A stretch of 64,000 bases of DNA, taken from the NCBI RefSeq assembly GCF_003259375.1, contig NZ_QLLN01000004.1, positions 124,001 through 188,000 of the forward strand, written 5' to 3'. The stretch's first letter is position 1. The number at the start of each line of letters is the position of its first letter. Positions 44,521 through 53,238 of this stretch are shown here, one piece after another. The position numbers and the translations under genes were made by a program. The stretch comes from Arenibacter echinorum (GTDB taxonomy: Bacteria > Bacteroidota > Bacteroidia > Flavobacteriales > Flavobacteriaceae). Under the pieces are notes generated by a model that saw only the letters and a list, made by a program, of their open reading frames with translations, was not told where the DNA came from and searched no databases.

Positions 44521-44552
44521 GGAAGGAATTGTTTAGATGCTAGATTTATATT

Positions 44553-45029
44553 TCAGTTGGAATTCACAATAATAGGAATCCTAAATTTTGAGGATACCGG
44601 CACCCCGCGTTTTAATGCAGGCGATAATGGGGGCAAGCCTTTTAGACTTTGGGTGATAATACTTTGAAATTCTGGAATCTGATTTTCAATATCCTGGTTG
44701 CGCTGCACTTCCAAGACGGATATTTCCCCTTTGTAGTCCACCAGAAAATCCACGTATATAGAGGTATTGATATCGGATACAAATTGAAATTCAAAGTCCT
44801 CCAAAGTCTCAGTATAATGTTCCAATAGTGTATTTTGAAAACAGTCCAATTGCCCCGATTTATCCATCATTTCATCACAATCCTCAAATAAGGGATAACG
44901 ATCAACCTCATTGAAATTTATATTGCGCATTTCCTCATTTACCAATTCTTGGGTTTTTTCTTCGTTGGAAGTAAACCAGTCGCAAGAGGTAAAAAGACAA
45001 AAACAAGCCAAAACCGCAACTTTCCTCAT
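44553..45029 (-). CDS. Lipoprotein with diverged TonB-C-like domain
   Basis: A 158-residue lipoprotein: lipobox LFTSC at residues 12-16. The mature part resembles a domain of the upstream M56 protein: a short acidic sequence with paired cysteines (YPLFEDCDEM...LDCFQNTLLEHY) then FVSDINTSIYVDFLVDYKGEISVLEV and PVSSKFRIPIIV. The cysteine pattern and final strands are like those of the M56 protein's repeats. Probably periplasmic, perhaps a partner of it; function unknown. Confidence 0.7.
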   Translation of the reverse strand: MRKVAVLACFCLFTSCDWFTSNEEKTQELVNEEMRNINFNEVDRYPLFEDCDEMMDKSGQLDCFQNTLLEHYTETLEDFEFQFVSDINTSIYVDFLVDYKGEISVLEVQRNQDIENQIPEFQSIITQSLKGLPPLSPALKRGVPVSSKFRIPIIVNSN

Positions 45030-45187
45030 GTATGCCAGATTCTGGGCGGAAATTACAATTTTTTGATCAATTTAAGGGGTGCCGACGTCAATTTCCTCCT
45101 GAATAATCTTATCCTATGGGCTACAATTTTCATTAAATATCCTTTGCTGTAGTACAGTGGTCACCTCTTAGAAAGAAATAGTAATGT

Positions 45188-47734
45188 TTACTTATTGGTA
45201 ATATGGTATTTCTGTTGATCCGTAACGGTAAGCATTGTAGTAGGCAGTCCTTTGTATTGAAAAATTAAAACATCTCCTTTTTGGACTTCAATCTCAATTA
45301 TCCCATCAAAGTCTGTAACCATAGTCTCATTTTTTCCTTGAATGGATACATTTACCCCTGGCAACCCTTTGGTTCCATCGGTAACCATACATCGAAGATA
45401 CTCCTTACCACCAACCTTTTTAACATTTGCCATTACGGACATCGTATTCGAAACATACGTTAATTCTGGGGATTGTGGCGACTCATTTTCTTCAGGCCCT
45501 TGAAGCTTAAACGTAATCGGAATAGAAAAAGGTACCCGTACTTTTTCACCACGGTGTTCCCCAGGGGTCATTTGCGGCAATAAAGAGATTATGCGTGCCG
45601 CCTCATCCTCCAATAATATATCTGGACCGCGTAACCTAACATTACCAATGCTTCCATCTTCTTGAATAATGAACAGCACATTTACCCGTCCCTGAATGCC
45701 AATTTCCTGGGCTTGTTCAGGATATCTAAAATTCTTTCCAATATGCCTCTGTAACATTTGATTAAAACAGGCTCTCATATCCTCTGCATCCTCACAACCT
45801 GGAAATACTGGAACTTTGTCTATTACTGCAAAAGGCACATCCAACGAGCCATCATTATTCCTACTTGTCCCAAATTCCTCTTTCCCTTCCAACTTAAATG
45901 TGATCGGGACGGAATAAGCCACTCGCACTTTTTCTCCATTGTGCTCCCCTGGGACCATTTTCGGGAGTAAGGAAATAATACGGGCCGCCTCGGCTTCCAA
46001 AATTTTATCAGGTGAGCGCATGCGAACATTCCCTATACTTCCGTCTTTCTGAATAACGAACATAATATTTACCCGTCCCTGAATACCTTTTTCCATGGCC
46101 TCTTCAGGATAATTAAAATTCTTACCAATATGTTTCTGCATTTGTTTTTGAAAACAATCCCTCATATTTTCCGTGTCTTCGCAACCAGGAAAAATCGGAA
46201 CCCTTTCAACTTCTGCAAAGGGAACGTCAACATCATCCTGATTGGGGGGTGGAATGTTTAATCCGTTAGTTTGAATATTTATTGAAGGATCTATATAATT
46301 TTCATGTTTTTCATTATTTAATACTAGAAAATCATATAAACCATCTGTTATAATTAGATTGTCCATGGTGCTATTGCCACTTTCAGAAATCTCTTCCAAC
46401 TTACCGTTTAAAGCCCTAAGTTCATTTCCAGTTAAAACATTTGTGTTTTTAACTTCAAATAAATAGTAATCCTCGGAGAAGCTATCCCGATTATCCAACA
46501 ACATTACATAAAGTTTATAGGCTGCTATAGAGGCATTCAAATTTTCATCCAATAACTGAAAGGCCTTCTTGCTCCTTATGTAATTATCATAAGTAGCCGA
46601 GGTAGGATCGGCCATTTTGTAGGTCCAATCCGGCATTGTTCCTTTAGAATCTTCGGCCATTTTCTTATAATACAGTTTGGATAAAATTCTACTTTCAAAA
46701 TAATCATTCTTGCTTAGAATGATATGGTCAGAATACACGTTTTTAGATTGGGTAAATGCGAAATGCACTGCTCTAATAGAACCTTTCTCTTGGACCTGAC
46801 TTTTAATTTTTTCGTTGATTTCTTTTATTAACGACGCATCGTCCAATGTTTGTTCATGTTCAACACTAATTGTTTCCTTGGCTTCCAAGGAAGTATAGAG
46901 CAGCATTCCTACTACCAAAGGCAACAACAATAAATACTTGAGTTGCCAAACTCTTTTTGATTTTGATTTTTGTAACATGACGATTCGTTTTTTGATTAAT
47001 GATGATTTAAAAAATTGATTGATGAAAGAAATATGTTGGGTCTGGAAGACCTGCGACAACAATAATTGATACTGCTCCGCCTTATGGGTCTTGGCCACTT
47101 TTGCATCGGCGATGAACTCGTGCAATTCGGAAACCCTATTTTGATATACGTAGACCAAGGGATTAAACCAGCCTATAATGCGCATCAGCTCAAAAAACAA
47201 CAGATCCCAGGTATGCCTTTGTTCTATATGTACCAGTTCGTGCTGAATAATGCTTTCATGTTCCTTTTCCAACACTTGGTCGCCCAAAAAAATCGACCTA
47301 AAAAAGGAAAAGGCAATATTACTATTGCGCACTACCACCCTGGTGAAGTCTTTGAAGTAACGGATCTCGCCATGACGTTTTAGTTGGTGTATCTGGTACA
47401 GTTTATAGACAAACAATACGGCCGCAATGAACATTCCGGTGTAAAAAATTATTTTGGTCACAGAAAGATCAAAAGATGGAGAATTTTCAGTAGCCACAAC
47501 CATCCCTTCGGACATATCCATGCCCCATAAATACTCGGGATATATAAAATATTCAGAAGACACCGTAGTCTTAAAAGCCTCAATCTTTATCCAGGGTAGC
47601 AAAAGGGAAAGCACAAATGTTCCGATCAGGTACACCCGGTTCCATTGAAAAAAGGTCTCCCGTTTTAGGAACAGATCGTAAATGATCAAAAACAATAGCT
47701 GAAAAGCCATGCATTCTAATATATACTGTATCAT
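45188..47734 (-). CDS. M56-family metallopeptidase with duplicated TonB-C-like domain (pair 2)
   Basis: An 848-residue membrane protein. N-terminal helices (about 3-20, 33-50, 95-112) surround a zinc-protease domain with H165-E-L-V-H169 and FFELMRIIGWFNPLVYVY. After a helix at about 265-285 the external region contains two near-identical domains (about 500-618 and 630-747), each with VPFA..., PGCED, a conserved Cys pair, RVNIMFVIQKDGSIGN and PITFKL, of the TonB C-terminal type. A carboxypeptidase-D-like regulatory domain (about 765-848) ends it. It overlaps the BlaI gene by 4 bp, so it is the protease of this pair. Confidence 0.9.
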   Translation of the reverse strand: MIQYILECMAFQLLFLIIYDLFLKRETFFQWNRVYLIGTFVLSLLLPWIKIEAFKTTVSSEYFIYPEYLWGMDMSEGMVVATENSPSFDLSVTKIIFYTGMFIAAVLFVYKLYQIHQLKRHGEIRYFKDFTRVVVRNSNIAFSFFRSIFLGDQVLEKEHESIIQHELVHIEQRHTWDLLFFELMRIIGWFNPLVYVYQNRVSELHEFIADAKVAKTHKAEQYQLLLSQVFQTQHISFINQFFKSSLIKKRIVMLQKSKSKRVWQLKYLLLLPLVVGMLLYTSLEAKETISVEHEQTLDDASLIKEINEKIKSQVQEKGSIRAVHFAFTQSKNVYSDHIILSKNDYFESRILSKLYYKKMAEDSKGTMPDWTYKMADPTSATYDNYIRSKKAFQLLDENLNASIAAYKLYVMLLDNRDSFSEDYYLFEVKNTNVLTGNELRALNGKLEEISESGNSTMDNLIITDGLYDFLVLNNEKHENYIDPSINIQTNGLNIPPPNQDDVDVPFAEVERVPIFPGCEDTENMRDCFQKQMQKHIGKNFNYPEEAMEKGIQGRVNIMFVIQKDGSIGNVRMRSPDKILEAEAARIISLLPKMVPGEHNGEKVRVAYSVPITFKLEGKEEFGTSRNNDGSLDVPFAVIDKVPVFPGCEDAEDMRACFNQMLQRHIGKNFRYPEQAQEIGIQGRVNVLFIIQEDGSIGNVRLRGPDILLEDEAARIISLLPQMTPGEHRGEKVRVPFSIPITFKLQGPEENESPQSPELTYVSNTMSVMANVKKVGGKEYLRCMVTDGTKGLPGVNVSIQGKNETMVTDFDGIIEIEVQKGDVLIFQYKGLPTTMLTVTDQQKYHITNK

Positions 47735-48093
47735 TCCTTCTCTTTTTTAATGTCTTTGAGTATGGATTCCAATTCTGATAGGCTCATATCATTCTTTTTC
47801 ATAAAAAACGAGACCATACTTTTAAAAGAGCCTTGGAAATACCCGTCTACCAATTTGTTGATGGACTGATTGCCGTAATCAGATTTCTTGATCAATGGAA
47901 AATAAAGATAACCCCTGCCCTCCTGCTCGTGGTCCACAAAACCCTTACTTTCCAGAATACGGACAATGGTAGAAACCGTATTATATGCCGGTTTGGGTTC
48001 CGGCAATTCGTCAATAATTGCGGCTACATTACATTTTTGTAATTGCCATAATACCTGCATTACCTCCTCCTCCGCTTTGGTCAATTGTTTCAT
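47731..48093 (-). CDS. BlaI/MecI/CopY-family repressor (pair 2)
   Basis: A 120-residue winged-helix repressor (TKAEEEVMQVLWQLQKCNVAAIIDELPEPKPAYNTVSTIVRILESKGFVDH) with a C-terminal dimerisation segment ending in SELESILKDI. Its gene overlaps the M56 gene by 4 bp and is preceded by three AACTAA/TTAGTT operators. The operator sequence differs from that of pair 1, so the two systems probably do not cross-regulate. Confidence 0.93.
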   Translation of the reverse strand: MKQLTKAEEEVMQVLWQLQKCNVAAIIDELPEPKPAYNTVSTIVRILESKGFVDHEQEGRGYLYFPLIKKSDYGNQSINKLVDGYFQGSFKSMVSFFMKKNDMSLSELESILKDIKKEKE

Positions 48094-48095
48094 TT

Positions 48096-48163
48096 AACTA
48101 ACTTTTTAGTTGAACACTAGAACAAATATAACTAAATATTTAGTTTAAACTAATTTTTTAGTT
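48096..48163 (-). promoter_or_regulatory. BlaI pair 2 promoter with three operators
   Basis: Three copies of AACTAA-N4-TTAGTT: AACTAACTTTTTAGTT (48096-48111), AACTAAATATTTAGTT (48130-48145, a perfect 16-bp palindrome) and AACTAATTTTTTAGTT (48148-48163). On the minus strand TATATTTG (48130-48123) matches the -7 consensus. The first operator lies between the promoter and the ATG, the other two overlap or precede the -7 element. Confidence 0.85.
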
Positions 48164-48297
48164 AAAAACTTGATTTGAAGCTCTTACGAGCGCCCAGCTC
48201 GTACTGAAATTTATTTAATCTGAATTCTAGGTAAACACGAGCAAAACGCCTGTCTGCCGACTGAAGTAGGTTCACACCAGCAATAGGCGACTAAATC

Positions 48298-48645
48298 AGT
48301 CATTTCGAACGACCACTAGGGAGGAGAAATCGCATTTGTGGCGCAACCTAAACCTCAATTTTGAACTTAACTTCTCAATTACAAGCAAAATTCGAAATGT
48401 ACCTCACTAAAACCCGGCTTGTGCGACTTCTCGTCGTCCCCAAAATGGGACTCTGTCGAAGTGACTGGACCAGTCATTTCGACTGCTAAGGAGAAATCAC
48501 ACAAGTAGCTAAACGAAGTTTTGAAAGTTATCCGCGATGTAACTACCACTATGAACATGAAAGATAGGATACCAAAATTAAAACCAAAACCTGTACAACT
48601 TCTCAATCGTTGCGAAAAAGCAACTCATGTCGAAGTGACTTAACG
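48298..48645. repeat. TTTCGA-type interspersed repeats, cluster 1
   Basis: Units of two kinds: GTCATTTCGAACGA...GGAGGAGAAATC (48298-48333 and 48471-48498) and its partner GACTTCTCGTCGTCC...CTGTCGAAGTGACT (48424-48466; degraded copy 48598-48643). The second is partly the reverse complement of the first. No gene in 48164-48665. Confidence 0.8.
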
Positions 48646-48665
48646 TGTAACGCGACCTATAATCC

Positions 48666-48992
48666 CTAAACAATCTGATTATTTAAGGATTCCCACTTAG
48701 GATTAAAAGAAGAAACAAGACTATTTTTCTTTTCCCTTCGCCACTTTTTAATTTCCTTTTCCCTGGCAATGGCGTCTTTTGGGTTTTCAAAACCTTCGTA
48801 ATACACCAAATAAATATAGTTATATTTGCCTGCAAAAGATTTCTTGGAATTTTGACTATCGAAATAGTGCTGGGATAACCTACGCTGTATATGATTGGTT
48901 ACTCCTACATAAAGGGTTGTACGATGTTCGTTTGTGGTTATATATACAAAATGATTGTAGAACAATTGAAAGCTCGTATTGGTGTTACCCAA
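48666..48992 (-). CDS. Single-domain GIY-YIG nuclease-like protein (copy 2)
   Basis: A 108-residue GIY-YIG domain: FVYITTNEHRTTLYVGVT, then HIQRRLSQH with the arginine and AIAREKEIKKWRR with the glutamate. It is distinct in sequence from copy 1 at 42053 but of the same length and type. It is bracketed on both sides by TTTCGA-type repeats (48298-48645 and 49048-49460). Confidence 0.9.
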   Translation of the reverse strand: MGNTNTSFQLFYNHFVYITTNEHRTTLYVGVTNHIQRRLSQHYFDSQNSKKSFAGKYNYIYLVYYEGFENPKDAIAREKEIKKWRREKKNSLVSSFNPKWESLNNQIV

Positions 48993-49047
48993 ATTTAGTT
49001 CATTATTTATAAGTTTCGAAAAGCAACTAATAACATAATGACCACCC

Positions 49048-49460
49048 CTGTCATTTCGAACGACCGCTAGGGAGGAGAAACCGAAGGTTCACGAATACCC
49101 CTGAAATAAAATGTCATGAGCTAAATCGCACTAATAGCTCGACTTGAACTTTAATTGTGCACTACAATTCACTCCTAACGGCTATAACGAAAATGCATCC
49201 CACCAAAAACCAATATGTGCGACTTCTCGTCGTCCCGAAAAGGGACTCTGTCGAAGTGACTATCCCCTGTCATTTCGACCGACCGACAGGGAGGAGAAAC
49301 CGAAGGTTCACGAATACCCCTGAAATAAAATGTCATGAGCTAAATCACACTAGATGCTCAACCAAAATTTGAAATATAAACTGGCCAAAACCAAGCATGT
49401 GCAACTTTCAATCATTGAGAAAAAGCAACCCATGTCCAAGGGACTGCCCCAGTCCTTTCC
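49048..49460. repeat. TTTCGA-type interspersed repeats, cluster 2
   Basis: A direct repeat of about 90 bp: 49050-49140 and 49268-49356 share GTCATTTCGA, GGGAGGAGAAACCGAAGGTT and CACGAATACCCCTGAAATAA almost exactly. Between them is a GCGACTTCTCGTCGTCC...GTCGAAGTGAC unit (49218-49261). A degraded unit follows at 49398-49460. Confidence 0.88.
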
Positions 49461-49516
49461 AATCCATGTAACAAATCCTTCCTATGTTCGTCAAACTAAG
49501 CAATCAAAAGATTCCT

Positions 49517-50032
49517 ATGGATATTGCCTTATTAATTTTTGGGTTCATTTTAATGTTCGTTGGAGTATTGGGTAGTTTTCTCCCAGTCCTGCCAGGAACG
49601 CCTATAAGTTGGGTAGGCTTACTCCTACTCTATCTTACAAAGGCGATTCCCGATGATTGGATTTTTTTAGGAATTACCTTGGCCATAGCCATATTGGTTT
49701 TTGCCCTCGATTATATTATTCCCGTTTGGGGAACCAAAAAATTCGGGGGAAGTAAGTGGGGAATGATTGGGACCACCGTTGGACTTTTAGTAGCCCTGAT
49801 TTTTCCGGTTCTTGGATTTTTTGGGATCATAATCTGGCCCTTTTTAGGCGCTTTGATAGGGGAATTGATCAACAAGGCCGATCAAAAAACGGCCCTAAAG
49901 GCCGCCTTTGGCTCTTTTTTAGGCTTTTTAACCGGAACCTTCCTGAAATTTATGGTTACTATAATTTACTTAGGCCTATTTATATATAAAGCCTGGGAAT
50001 ATAAATCGGACTTATTTCCCTTTTTTAATTAA
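49517..50032 (+). CDS. DUF456-family membrane protein
   Basis: A 171-residue protein from the ATG at 49517 (MDIALLIFGFILMFVGVLGSFLPVLPGTPISW), which starts directly with the first helix; an earlier in-frame ATG at 49484 adds a polar tail. Family segments include PVWGTKKFGGSKWGMIGTTVGLL and GPFLGALIGELI-like sequence with a glycine zipper. About four or five helices. Function unknown. Confidence 0.85.
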   Translation: MDIALLIFGFILMFVGVLGSFLPVLPGTPISWVGLLLLYLTKAIPDDWIFLGITLAIAILVFALDYIIPVWGTKKFGGSKWGMIGTTVGLLVALIFPVLGFFGIIIWPFLGALIGELINKADQKTALKAAFGSFLGFLTGTFLKFMVTIIYLGLFIYKAWEYKSDLFPFFN

Positions 50033-50041
50033 CCGGCATTG

Positions 50042-50593
50042 CTACATCCAAGTTACTTTTTCTTGCCAAGGTCTTTTAATGACCTCCGGAATTTCTTCGT
50101 CATAATAGCCCATATAGAAAAAGCCTAGGCACACCTCTCCTGAGTTCAGCTCAAAAAAATCGTCCATATATTTAATAAGGCCAGGAGAACTCCAATAACT
50201 ACCTATGCCCATCTCAGTACAGCAGAGCCACATATTTTGCACTGCCATAGCCGTTGCAGCCACCTCTTCCCATTCGGGCAAACTTTCCAGGGGATCACGT
50301 TGCATACAAATGGCTATGACAGCCGCAGCCTTTTTAGGATTCTGTATTAACTTTTCTACCTTGAACTGCTTAGGTTTGGGATCGGTTTCCATATACTTCA
50401 ACGACAGAAACAAACCCAGTTTTTCCTTGGTCTCCCCTTGTAGCACCCTAAAACGCCAAGGTTCGGTTTTCTTATGGGTAGGCGCAAAATTGGCGGCCTC
50501 CAAGACCTTTTCAATGTTCTCCCTACTTATAGGTTTATCATTATATTGGGCAGGAAAAACAGACCGACGCTTCTTAATTATATCAAAAATCAT
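50042..50593 (-). CDS. Nitroreductase-family protein
   Basis: A 183-residue FMN-dependent nitroreductase-like protein: IIKKRRSVFPAQYNDKPISRENIEKVLEAANFAPTHKKTEPWRF at the start, VAATAMAVQNMWLCCTEMGIGSYWSSPG in the middle and GFFYMGYYDEE near the end. It probably uses NAD(P)H to reduce nitro compounds, quinones or an unknown substrate. Next to the LysR gene, 41 bp away and same strand. Confidence 0.9.
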   Translation of the reverse strand: MIFDIIKKRRSVFPAQYNDKPISRENIEKVLEAANFAPTHKKTEPWRFRVLQGETKEKLGLFLSLKYMETDPKPKQFKVEKLIQNPKKAAAVIAICMQRDPLESLPEWEEVAATAMAVQNMWLCCTEMGIGSYWSSPGLIKYMDDFFELNSGEVCLGFFYMGYYDEEIPEVIKRPWQEKVTWM

Positions 50594-50634
50594 ACTTTAT
50601 CAATTTAAATATTACAAACTAAGGTTTTTAAAGC

Positions 50635-51528
50635 CTATTTTGTTTCGTTTAACAATAAATTAATACAATGTCGCAGGGCAGGGTTTCTATTGTCCTCCTT
50701 CCAACAAACGGACAACACCGCCCTTTGCGGAATGTTCTTGAGTTCAATAAATTTTACTTTCATCTGAAAACCATATTGCAAAGAAGTGGGTATTATAGCT
50801 ATCCCCAAATTATTCTCCACCAGCTTAAAAATTGTCTGGGCATGTACAGATTTATGCGAAACCTTGGGGGTAAAACCAGCATCCTCACAAATGCTCATGA
50901 CCGTATCAAAGTACAAGGGACTATAGTCTTGGGCGAACAAAATAAAATTCTCTGCCGCCAATTGCCCTACATCCGTAAATTCCCTGGTCAATAAAGGATA
51001 CAATTCCGGTAAAACCACGGAAAAAGTATCGGTATAGACCGGTTGAATATTTAATCCATCCGGAACTCTGGCCGTACGTACAAAGCCCATATCCAATTTG
51101 TCCTTTAAAATGGCATTGACTTGGGCATTGTTGGACAATTCCTCCAAATTAGTCTGGATTCCAGGGAATTTATCCTTTAACTTAATCAGAAGATTGGGTA
51201 TCACTTCCTGCATGGCTGAACCCAAAAACCCTATCCGGACCTCCCCAAAATTGCCATCCCTAATATGCCTCAACTGCTTTTTGGTGACTTCCAAATGGTT
51301 TAAGATAAACTCTATTTCACTTTTGAGATATTCCCCTGCAGCAGTAAGGCTTACCTTCTTCTTAGTCCTGACAAAAAGCTTTACCTCCAGTATCTCCTCC
51401 ATTTGTTTAATTTGTCGACTTAAACCTGGTTGGGAGATACAAAGCTTTTCCGCTGCTTTTCTATAGTGCAATTCTTCGGCCACGGCCAAGAAATAATTGA
51501 AATGTCTGAGCTCTATTTGATAACCCAT
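50635..51528 (-). CDS. LysR-family transcriptional regulator
   Basis: A 297-residue LysR regulator: N-terminal HTH (about 1-65, ELRHFNYFLAVAEELHYRKAAEKLCISQPGLSRQIKQMEE) and periplasmic-binding-protein-like effector domain. It is divergent from hutH, 78 bp apart, with a perfect T-N11-A-type dyad between them, and is most likely the hut activator responding to histidine or urocanate (inference). Confidence 0.92.
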   Translation of the reverse strand: MGYQIELRHFNYFLAVAEELHYRKAAEKLCISQPGLSRQIKQMEEILEVKLFVRTKKKVSLTAAGEYLKSEIEFILNHLEVTKKQLRHIRDGNFGEVRIGFLGSAMQEVIPNLLIKLKDKFPGIQTNLEELSNNAQVNAILKDKLDMGFVRTARVPDGLNIQPVYTDTFSVVLPELYPLLTREFTDVGQLAAENFILFAQDYSPLYFDTVMSICEDAGFTPKVSHKSVHAQTIFKLVENNLGIAIIPTSLQYGFQMKVKFIELKNIPQRAVLSVCWKEDNRNPALRHCINLLLNETK

Positions 51529-51559
51529 GGTTATTAAGTGTGTATATTAATAGTATTGG

Positions 51560-51578
51560 TGATTATCAAACTTAATCA
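51560..51578. promoter_or_regulatory. LysR-type operator between lysR and hutH
   Basis: TGATTATCAAACTTAATCA: arms TGATTA and TAATCA are a perfect inverted repeat with a 7-bp spacer, fitting the T-N11-A consensus. It lies 28 bp upstream of the hutH ATG in the 78-bp divergent gap. Confidence 0.65.
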
Positions 51579-51606
51579 ATAATTTTATATTGATAAAAAT
51601 AATCCC

Positions 51607-53187
51607 ATGACTACTTCAAAAAAAACCTTTTTTTTCGGGGAAGATCATCTAACGGCAGGCCTAGCTCTGGGCATGACTCGGGGAACGATCCAAGGACAAA
51701 TCTCAGAAAAAGCAAGAAAAAAAATTCGCGCCAGTTATGAAGTCGTGGCGCGTATTGTGGACATGGGAAAACCTGTTTACGGAATCAATACCGGTTTTGG
51801 TCCTTTGTGTACCACCAAGATCTCCAAATCCGAAACCAAAATATTACAAAACAATATACTTCAAAGTCATAGCGTAGGGGTTGGACAACCAATTGAAACC
51901 GAAATGGCCAAATTGATGCTCGTTTTAAAGGCCCATTCCCTTGCCAAAGGTTTTTCCGGCATTGCAGAAGCTACCCTGGACCGAATAATTTGGCATATTG
52001 ATAACGATGCTATTCCAATAGTACCCTCTCAAGGCTCTGTAGGGGCATCCGGTGACCTTGCCCCCTTATCCCATTTATTTTTACCTCTAATAGGATTGGG
52101 AAAGGTTAGGTATATAAAAAAGGTGATCACCACAGCGCAACTCTATAAAATTTATGGCTTTGGACCTTTGGAATTAGGGCCTAAAGAGGGCCTGGCCCTA
52201 ATAAACGGCACCCAATTTATTGCTGCCCATGCCGTAACGGCCATAGACAAAATGCACGCTTGCCTAACACATGCGGACATCATTGGAGCCATGATGATCG
52301 AAGGATTACAGGGTAGCGTTAAACCCTTTTATAAAGAGTTGCATGAGCTTCGCCCCTTTAAAGGCAATAGCCATGTAGCTTCAAGAATCCGTTTCCTATT
52401 GGAAGATTCCGAAATTATGCAGGACCACATAGATTGTGAACGGGTTCAGGATCCCTATTCCCTAAGATGTATTCCCCAAGTACATGGAGCATCCAGAAAC
52501 GCTTGGCTGCATTTGAAGGAATTGTTGGAGATAGAATTAAACTCCGTTACGGATAACCCTATCATTATTAATGATGACTTAACCATTAGCGGGGGCAATT
52601 TTCATGGACAACCATTGGCCATGGCCCTGGACTATGCGTGCTTAGCCGCTTCCGAGATTGGAAACATCTCGGACCGCCGTATTTATTTGGCCTTGGAAGG
52701 CAATAGCCCAGGGGTACCCAAATTGTTGATGAAAGATACCGGAATCAATTCCGGCTATATGATCCTACAATACACTACTGCCGCTTTGGCAAGTGAAAAT
52801 AAAGGCCTTTGCTTCCCGGCAAGCGCCGATAGCATCCCTACATCCTTAGGGCAGGAAGACCATGTAAGTATGGGATCCATCAGCGGTAGAAAAGCCCTTC
52901 AAGTATTGGAAAACGTAGAGAAAATATTGGCCATTGAACTCCTGACCGCAGCCCAGGCCTTTGAATTTAGAAAACCCATGAAATCTGGAGTCTTGCTGGA
53001 TGAAGTCCATAAAACTATTCGCAAAAAAGTAGCCTTTGCCAATAAAGACAGAGTGTTTTCGGACGATATTGAAAAAGGAATTGAAATGATCAAAGGTCGC
53101 ACTATAATACTTTCGGTACAACAAACAATGAAGCGCAAAAATCTTAAAATGGAAAGTCCATTTGAAGCGGAATTTGAAAAATATTAG
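51607..53187 (+). CDS. hutH: Histidine ammonia-lyase
   Basis: A 526-residue lyase. The MIO cofactor triad A147-S-G149 is in GSVGASGDLAPLSH, and YGINTGFG, ALINGTQF, GNFHGQP and VQDPYSLRC follow in order. It deaminates histidine to urocanate, the first step of the hut pathway. The length is typical. First gene of the hutH-hutI-hutU run, with LysR divergent. Confidence 0.96.
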   Translation: MTTSKKTFFFGEDHLTAGLALGMTRGTIQGQISEKARKKIRASYEVVARIVDMGKPVYGINTGFGPLCTTKISKSETKILQNNILQSHSVGVGQPIETEMAKLMLVLKAHSLAKGFSGIAEATLDRIIWHIDNDAIPIVPSQGSVGASGDLAPLSHLFLPLIGLGKVRYIKKVITTAQLYKIYGFGPLELGPKEGLALINGTQFIAAHAVTAIDKMHACLTHADIIGAMMIEGLQGSVKPFYKELHELRPFKGNSHVASRIRFLLEDSEIMQDHIDCERVQDPYSLRCIPQVHGASRNAWLHLKELLEIELNSVTDNPIIINDDLTISGGNFHGQPLAMALDYACLAASEIGNISDRRIYLALEGNSPGVPKLLMKDTGINSGYMILQYTTAALASENKGLCFPASADSIPTSLGQEDHVSMGSISGRKALQVLENVEKILAIELLTAAQAFEFRKPMKSGVLLDEVHKTIRKKVAFANKDRVFSDDIEKGIEMIKGRTIILSVQQTMKRKNLKMESPFEAEFEKY

Positions 53188-53238
53188 ACCATTGCAAAAC
53201 ATTAAGTACCTCCTGTACAATTCAGACATTCGATAAGC

